Of a stretch of 8,891 nucleotides of DNA, positions 5,807 through 8,891 are shown piece after piece. How positions within the stretch are numbered: the first letter of the stretch is position 1; every line of letters starts with the position of its first letter. The translations under genes and the position numbers were made by a program. The stretch is from contig PMGP01000404.1 of assembly GCA_003156235.1 (NCBI GenBank), positions 1 through 8,891 on the forward strand, given 5' to 3'. The notes beneath the pieces are model-generated. The model saw only the letters and a list, made by a program, of their open reading frames with translations. It made no database searches and had not been told where the DNA came from. Source of the stretch: Acidobacteriaceae bacterium. Lineage in GTDB: Bacteria > Acidobacteriota > Terriglobia > Terriglobales > Acidobacteriaceae.

Positions 5807-8515
5807 TTATGGCGTGCTGTTCGATTCCGGCCGCATATTAAAACTGTCCTGCAGATACTTCCGGGCATGAACGCGTTCCGCCGAATTGTTCTCCCGCGTC
5901 AGGTTCAGATAGCGCAGGTACAACTCGCCGGCGCCGTCCAGGTCTTCTTCTTTCTCGCGCTCACTGGCGTTGTGGTACATTTTGCCCGGCAATTCTTCCA
6001 CCCTTTTACGCACCGCCGCGATCAACTCATTGCGCGCCGCGTTCTCCAGCTTGGTCATGAACTCCGCCGGATCGGTGGTTGTTCCGGAGCTCTTGATCCC
6101 CAGCGTGTCCTCCGGCTTCACGTCCTCCAGCAGCACGTCCTGCCAGTGCTCCTCTCGTGTAATGGGCACCAGATCCGATCGTTGCTCGCTGAGCGAGTCG
6201 CCGATGCGGAATTGCAACTGAATCACGCCGCTGATGTTGATGACTCTGCGGTGATATGCGTAAGGCCGGATGATGTCCCTGGTCACGGTCCTGGGTGTTG
6301 AATCAAGCTGAATATGCGCATTCACGACACGCTGTTGGGCCTCCGCCACGGTCTCATTCAGCTCCTTGATCTCCCCCTTCTTGCCATGCACTTCGGCGCC
6401 CTGCAGCGAGGCCTGCGCGGTTTGCAATTCCAACTGCGCCCTCTCATAAGTGCGATTGACCGTGTTCCACGTCTCACTGGGAATCTGCTCTTCCCCGGCC
6501 CGGTACTCGGACTCCTTGGGCTCGATGGTGGGAGCCACCGACAAATGGTGGTCCAGCACATCGCCGTCCAGCTCAAAGTCCGGCTGCACCGCGGTCGCTT
6601 CTCCGACGCGAACCACCTTGACGGGAATTCCCGAACTCTCCAACCCGGTAATAATGGCGTTCTCCAACTGGCCCGCAACTCCCTGGCTGTCGCGCTGCGA
6701 AGTCTGGTCGCGAAACTGAACGCGGATCGACAGCTTGGAGCGCATGGCATGGGCCGGCGACGCCGCAACGATCGCATCGCGCACCGCATCCAGGTTGGAA
6801 GCCTTGTACTGCCGGGCCTTCTCCAGATACGCCCACCCCAGTTCCGTGCCGCTGCCGCTGGGCTTTTCCAGATAGTGTTTTGCCTGTTCCAGAAAATAGG
6901 CGCTCAGCTCATTGGCATCCAGATCCATCTTGTCCCGGAAGGAACTGTTTTCGCTGAGCAGATAGGCTTTCTGCAGGTACAAGTAGGCCTTTTCGATTCC
7001 GGTCTCGTCGGCCGAACCGCGAATCGGGTTATGCGCCTGGTGAAGGTTCTTGGCCTCCTGAACCGCGGCCAGAACATAGGCCGGCTCCAGCGTCTTCATC
7101 TCATCGGCAACCAGCGCCTGCAGAGCATCCGATAGGCTGGACAGCACCTCGTAGGCCCGGATCACGTTGTGCTGCTGTTCATAGTCCTTGCTGCTTGCCA
7201 GCGCCTTGTCGGCCGCCTCCTTGTCCAGGGCGATTACCAACAGCTTCTGAGCGTTCTTCGCCGCGTCTCGCGCCTCGGAGGTGTCTTTGATGCTGTCCGC
7301 CTTCTCGAACTCCGCGATGGCGTCTTTCCAGGCCTGGCCCTGTTCCAGCATGTTGCCGCGCTCCATGTGATAGCCGTAGGCCGCATCAACCACCGCCAAC
7401 ACGCGGGGCTCTTCCTGAGCAAATGCGCGATAGGGAAGAACGAATGCGTAAGCCTGGTCGAACTGCTTGGCGGCTTGGGCGGAACCTGCCGACTGCAACG
7501 CGGCCTCGAACGCGTTGCTCTCCTGCAATACCTCTCCGGTCAGCGCCTGTCCGGGAGGAAAACGCGGATCAATGTCAGCCACCGTGCCGCAGAATCTCCT
7601 GGCATTCTGCAAATGGACATAGCCGGGAGCGCGGGCAGCCACTGCCTCACGGTATGCATCCAGTTCGCTTCGCCCCTGCCCCGTGACGACCATTAGCCGG
7701 AGGCGAATCTCCCCCTCAAGTTTCTTGCAGGAGTCCAGGTCCGGCGCCAGAGCGTGTGCCTTGTCCGCCTTGGCCCGGGCGGTTTTCAGTTCGGAATACA
7801 AGGGCGATGCAGCCGCCGCCGATTTGTCGTAGGCCTGGAGAGAGGCCTGCCCGGCGTCGACAAACAGCAACGCCAGGGCGCGTTTCGCCTCCATGGTGCG
7901 CGGCGAAGCTGGGTACTTGGAAAGATAATTTTGCCAATCTTCTATCGTGGAAGCCCTTTGCGCGCGCAGGAACTCGGCAAACTCCAGATTGGGAGCGGCG
8001 ACAAAGACCAGCTTGACTCCTTTGCGGATGGGCTGCGCAGCCGAAGAACTCGCGCTGCCGATAGGGTTGCCATGCAAGACAGCTTGATCGGCCAGATCGG
8101 AGAGCGAATAAGACCCGCCCCGCTCGAACCTGGCGTTGACCGGCGCCACGCAAACGCCCCGCCCCGCGCCCGCCGAGTAGCGCATCACGCCGTCGGCGCC
8201 GCGCTCCAGAACCCCGCCCGCGCCCAGCATCACCTTTCCCATCTTGCCGTAAGAGGATTTGTCGACTGCACCGGCCGGAAACGAGGAACAGTCTCGCATC
8301 TCCGCCTTGCCATTGATCAGCACATCGGCCAACTGCACGTAAGCTGCGCCGGAGGGCCCATCGTAAAGTTCGATGGCCGTCAAAGAAGTCTCTTTGGCCG
8401 TGGCCGGCGGCGCAAACCCTGCCAGGCAGACCACGGCCAGCACGAGAATCCCCGCCAGAGGACTCCTCGGGCCTGTAACACTTTTTACTCTTTGAACCAA
8501 CGAGCGCGTTGTCAT
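5807..8515 (-). CDS. Exported 902-aa helical-repeat protein of unknown function, partner of the kinase
   Basis: I recognise no named family. Residues 1-40 form a Sec signal peptide: basic start, hydrophobic LAGILVLAVVCLAGFA (20-35) and cleavage site ATA-KE after residue 40. Cys30 lacks a proper lipobox, so it is probably not a lipoprotein. An N-terminal beta-rich segment (41-175) is followed by mostly helical TPR-like stretches (about 178-590; clearest at 394-422, 502-522 and 545-570). The C-terminal part begins with a strand-rich segment (594-660, ending FELDGDVLDHHLSV), loosely like the CsgG/FlgT type of outer-membrane-assembly domain. A coiled coil (684-737) comes next, then strands (VINISGVIQLQFRI, 758-771) and helices. 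The mature protein has exactly four cysteines (76, 122, 263, 309), all in its first third, which suggests disulfides in the periplasm. The start is ATG 8515, with GGGGAAA 2 bases before it. It is the first gene of the operon with the kinase. Confidence 0.8.
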   Translation of the reverse strand: MTTRSLVQRVKSVTGPRSPLAGILVLAVVCLAGFAPPATAKETSLTAIELYDGPSGAAYVQLADVLINGKAEMRDCSSFPAGAVDKSSYGKMGKVMLGAGGVLERGADGVMRYSAGAGRGVCVAPVNARFERGGSYSLSDLADQAVLHGNPIGSASSSAAQPIRKGVKLVFVAAPNLEFAEFLRAQRASTIEDWQNYLSKYPASPRTMEAKRALALLFVDAGQASLQAYDKSAAAASPLYSELKTARAKADKAHALAPDLDSCKKLEGEIRLRLMVVTGQGRSELDAYREAVAARAPGYVHLQNARRFCGTVADIDPRFPPGQALTGEVLQESNAFEAALQSAGSAQAAKQFDQAYAFVLPYRAFAQEEPRVLAVVDAAYGYHMERGNMLEQGQAWKDAIAEFEKADSIKDTSEARDAAKNAQKLLVIALDKEAADKALASSKDYEQQHNVIRAYEVLSSLSDALQALVADEMKTLEPAYVLAAVQEAKNLHQAHNPIRGSADETGIEKAYLYLQKAYLLSENSSFRDKMDLDANELSAYFLEQAKHYLEKPSGSGTELGWAYLEKARQYKASNLDAVRDAIVAASPAHAMRSKLSIRVQFRDQTSQRDSQGVAGQLENAIITGLESSGIPVKVVRVGEATAVQPDFELDGDVLDHHLSVAPTIEPKESEYRAGEEQIPSETWNTVNRTYERAQLELQTAQASLQGAEVHGKKGEIKELNETVAEAQQRVVNAHIQLDSTPRTVTRDIIRPYAYHRRVINISGVIQLQFRIGDSLSEQRSDLVPITREEHWQDVLLEDVKPEDTLGIKSSGTTTDPAEFMTKLENAARNELIAAVRKRVEELPGKMYHNASEREKEEDLDGAGELYLRYLNLTRENNSAERVHARKYLQDSFNMRPESNSTP

Positions 8516-8760
8516 GATTTCCCCAGAGAACTAGCTAAACAAGCAAATCCCCCCGGCAAGAAAGGATTCGACCAGCGCTTCAGACAAACCGCAAGCCATA
8601 CATTTCTTGAGCCTGATTCAGCGTCGCCGGGGTAGAACGCTCAAAAAGCCGCAATACAAATTTTTCGCCTATTGTTGTTTTCGGCTAATCTGGCGATTCT
8701 TTCAGTGAAAATTCATTTATTTTCGCCGGGACCGAGTCGGAAACTGTACAGTGGCCTTAA
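8516..8760. other. Upstream region of the kinase operon, no gene seen
   Basis: This AT-richer stretch must carry the promoter of the minus-strand operon, but I find no -35/-10 pair with good spacing and will not assign one. Forward reading frames here are continuations of shadow frames over the exported-protein gene. No RNA gene or riboswitch is recognised. Confidence 0.4.
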
Positions 8761-8809
8761 CAGCCTGTGGTAAAAGTCCGGTTTTGAAAGGGCACGACTT
8801 TACAGGCTG
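8761..8809. repeat. Degenerate long hairpin upstream of the right repeat
   Basis: CAGCCTGT...AAAGTC (8761-8778, with a 4-base insertion) is the inverted complement of GACTTTACAGGCTG (8796-8809). The loop contains GTTTTGAAAGGGCACG (8781-8796), which recurs exactly at 8824-8839. This is therefore a diverged extra copy of the first hairpin unit of the neighbouring composite repeat. Confidence 0.6.
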
Positions 8810-8824
8810 CGGAATAACACATTG

Positions 8825-8890
8825 TTTTGAAAGGGCACGGCTTCAGCCGTGCCGCAAACGCAACAAAAAAATGTGGGCTTTAGCCCCTGA
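8825..8890 (+). repeat. Composite two-hairpin repeat, right copy
   Basis: It opens with TTTTGAAAGGG and has a perfect hairpin GGCACGGCT-TC-AGCCGTGCC (8834-8853), an A-rich linker and the second hairpin GGGCT-TT-AGCCC, ending CCCCTGA at 8890. It matches the left copy at 2997-3063 in element order and in length (66 against 67 bp), but in the opposite orientation. The last 21 bp are an exact inverted match to 2997-3017. Only one base follows before the window ends. Confidence 0.75.
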
Positions 8891-8891
8891 G

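Noticed and set aside
4553..6301. 582-codon plus-strand open frame
   Set aside because: It lies antisense across the kinase and the end of the exported-protein gene, crosses their intergenic gap and has no recognisable domain. Long antisense frames are expected in GC-rich genes.
5807..8515. Lipoprotein signal at Cys30 of the exported protein
   Set aside because: The residues before it are A-V-V, and valine at -1 does not fit a lipobox; the ATA-KE site fits signal peptidase I better.
7754..8635. 293-codon plus-strand open frame
   Set aside because: It is antisense to the signal-peptide end of the exported protein; its product is arginine-rich and featureless.

Overview
The window is GC-rich bacterial chromosome from a Gram-negative organism. 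It carries kdsA, an LPS (KDO) synthesis gene. The short palindromic repeats built on GGGCTAAAGCCC and GGCACGGCTTCAGCCGTGCC, together with a large soluble Hanks-type kinase fused to TPR repeats, make me think of Acidobacteriota (Terriglobia). That placement rests on general familiarity, not on a marker gene.

Layout, left to right. Bases 1-212 hold no gene I can support, but they end in a strong sigma70-type promoter with an overlapping inverted repeat. This drives a type II toxin-antitoxin pair, hicA (213-389, GTG start) and hicB (403-819). Convergent with it, only 2 bp away, is an unrecognised 191-aa gene (822-1397, minus), probably co-transcribed behind kdsA (1416-2228, minus). kdsA encodes a KDO-8-phosphate synthase of the metal-dependent, Cys-containing class. 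Divergent from kdsA is an OsmC-family peroxidase-like protein (2320-2724, plus). A 96-bp spacer with a nested palindrome and a promoter precedes a complete tRNA-Thr(CGT) gene (2821-2896).

The right two thirds is a two-gene minus-strand unit. A 902-aa exported, helical-repeat protein (5807-8515) is followed after 48 bp by an 890-aa serine/threonine kinase with C-terminal TPR-like repeats and no membrane segment (3086-5758). The pair looks like a signalling unit with one periplasmic and one cytoplasmic partner. Neither its signal nor its substrate can be read from the sequence.

This unit is bracketed by two copies of a composite two-hairpin repeat in inverted orientation (2997-3063 and 8825-8890). 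The outermost 21 bp of the two copies are exact inverted copies of each other. A third, degenerate hairpin lies at 8761-8809. The most unusual points are this bracketing, the kinase/exported-protein pairing, and the hicA start codon sitting where transcription is expected to begin.
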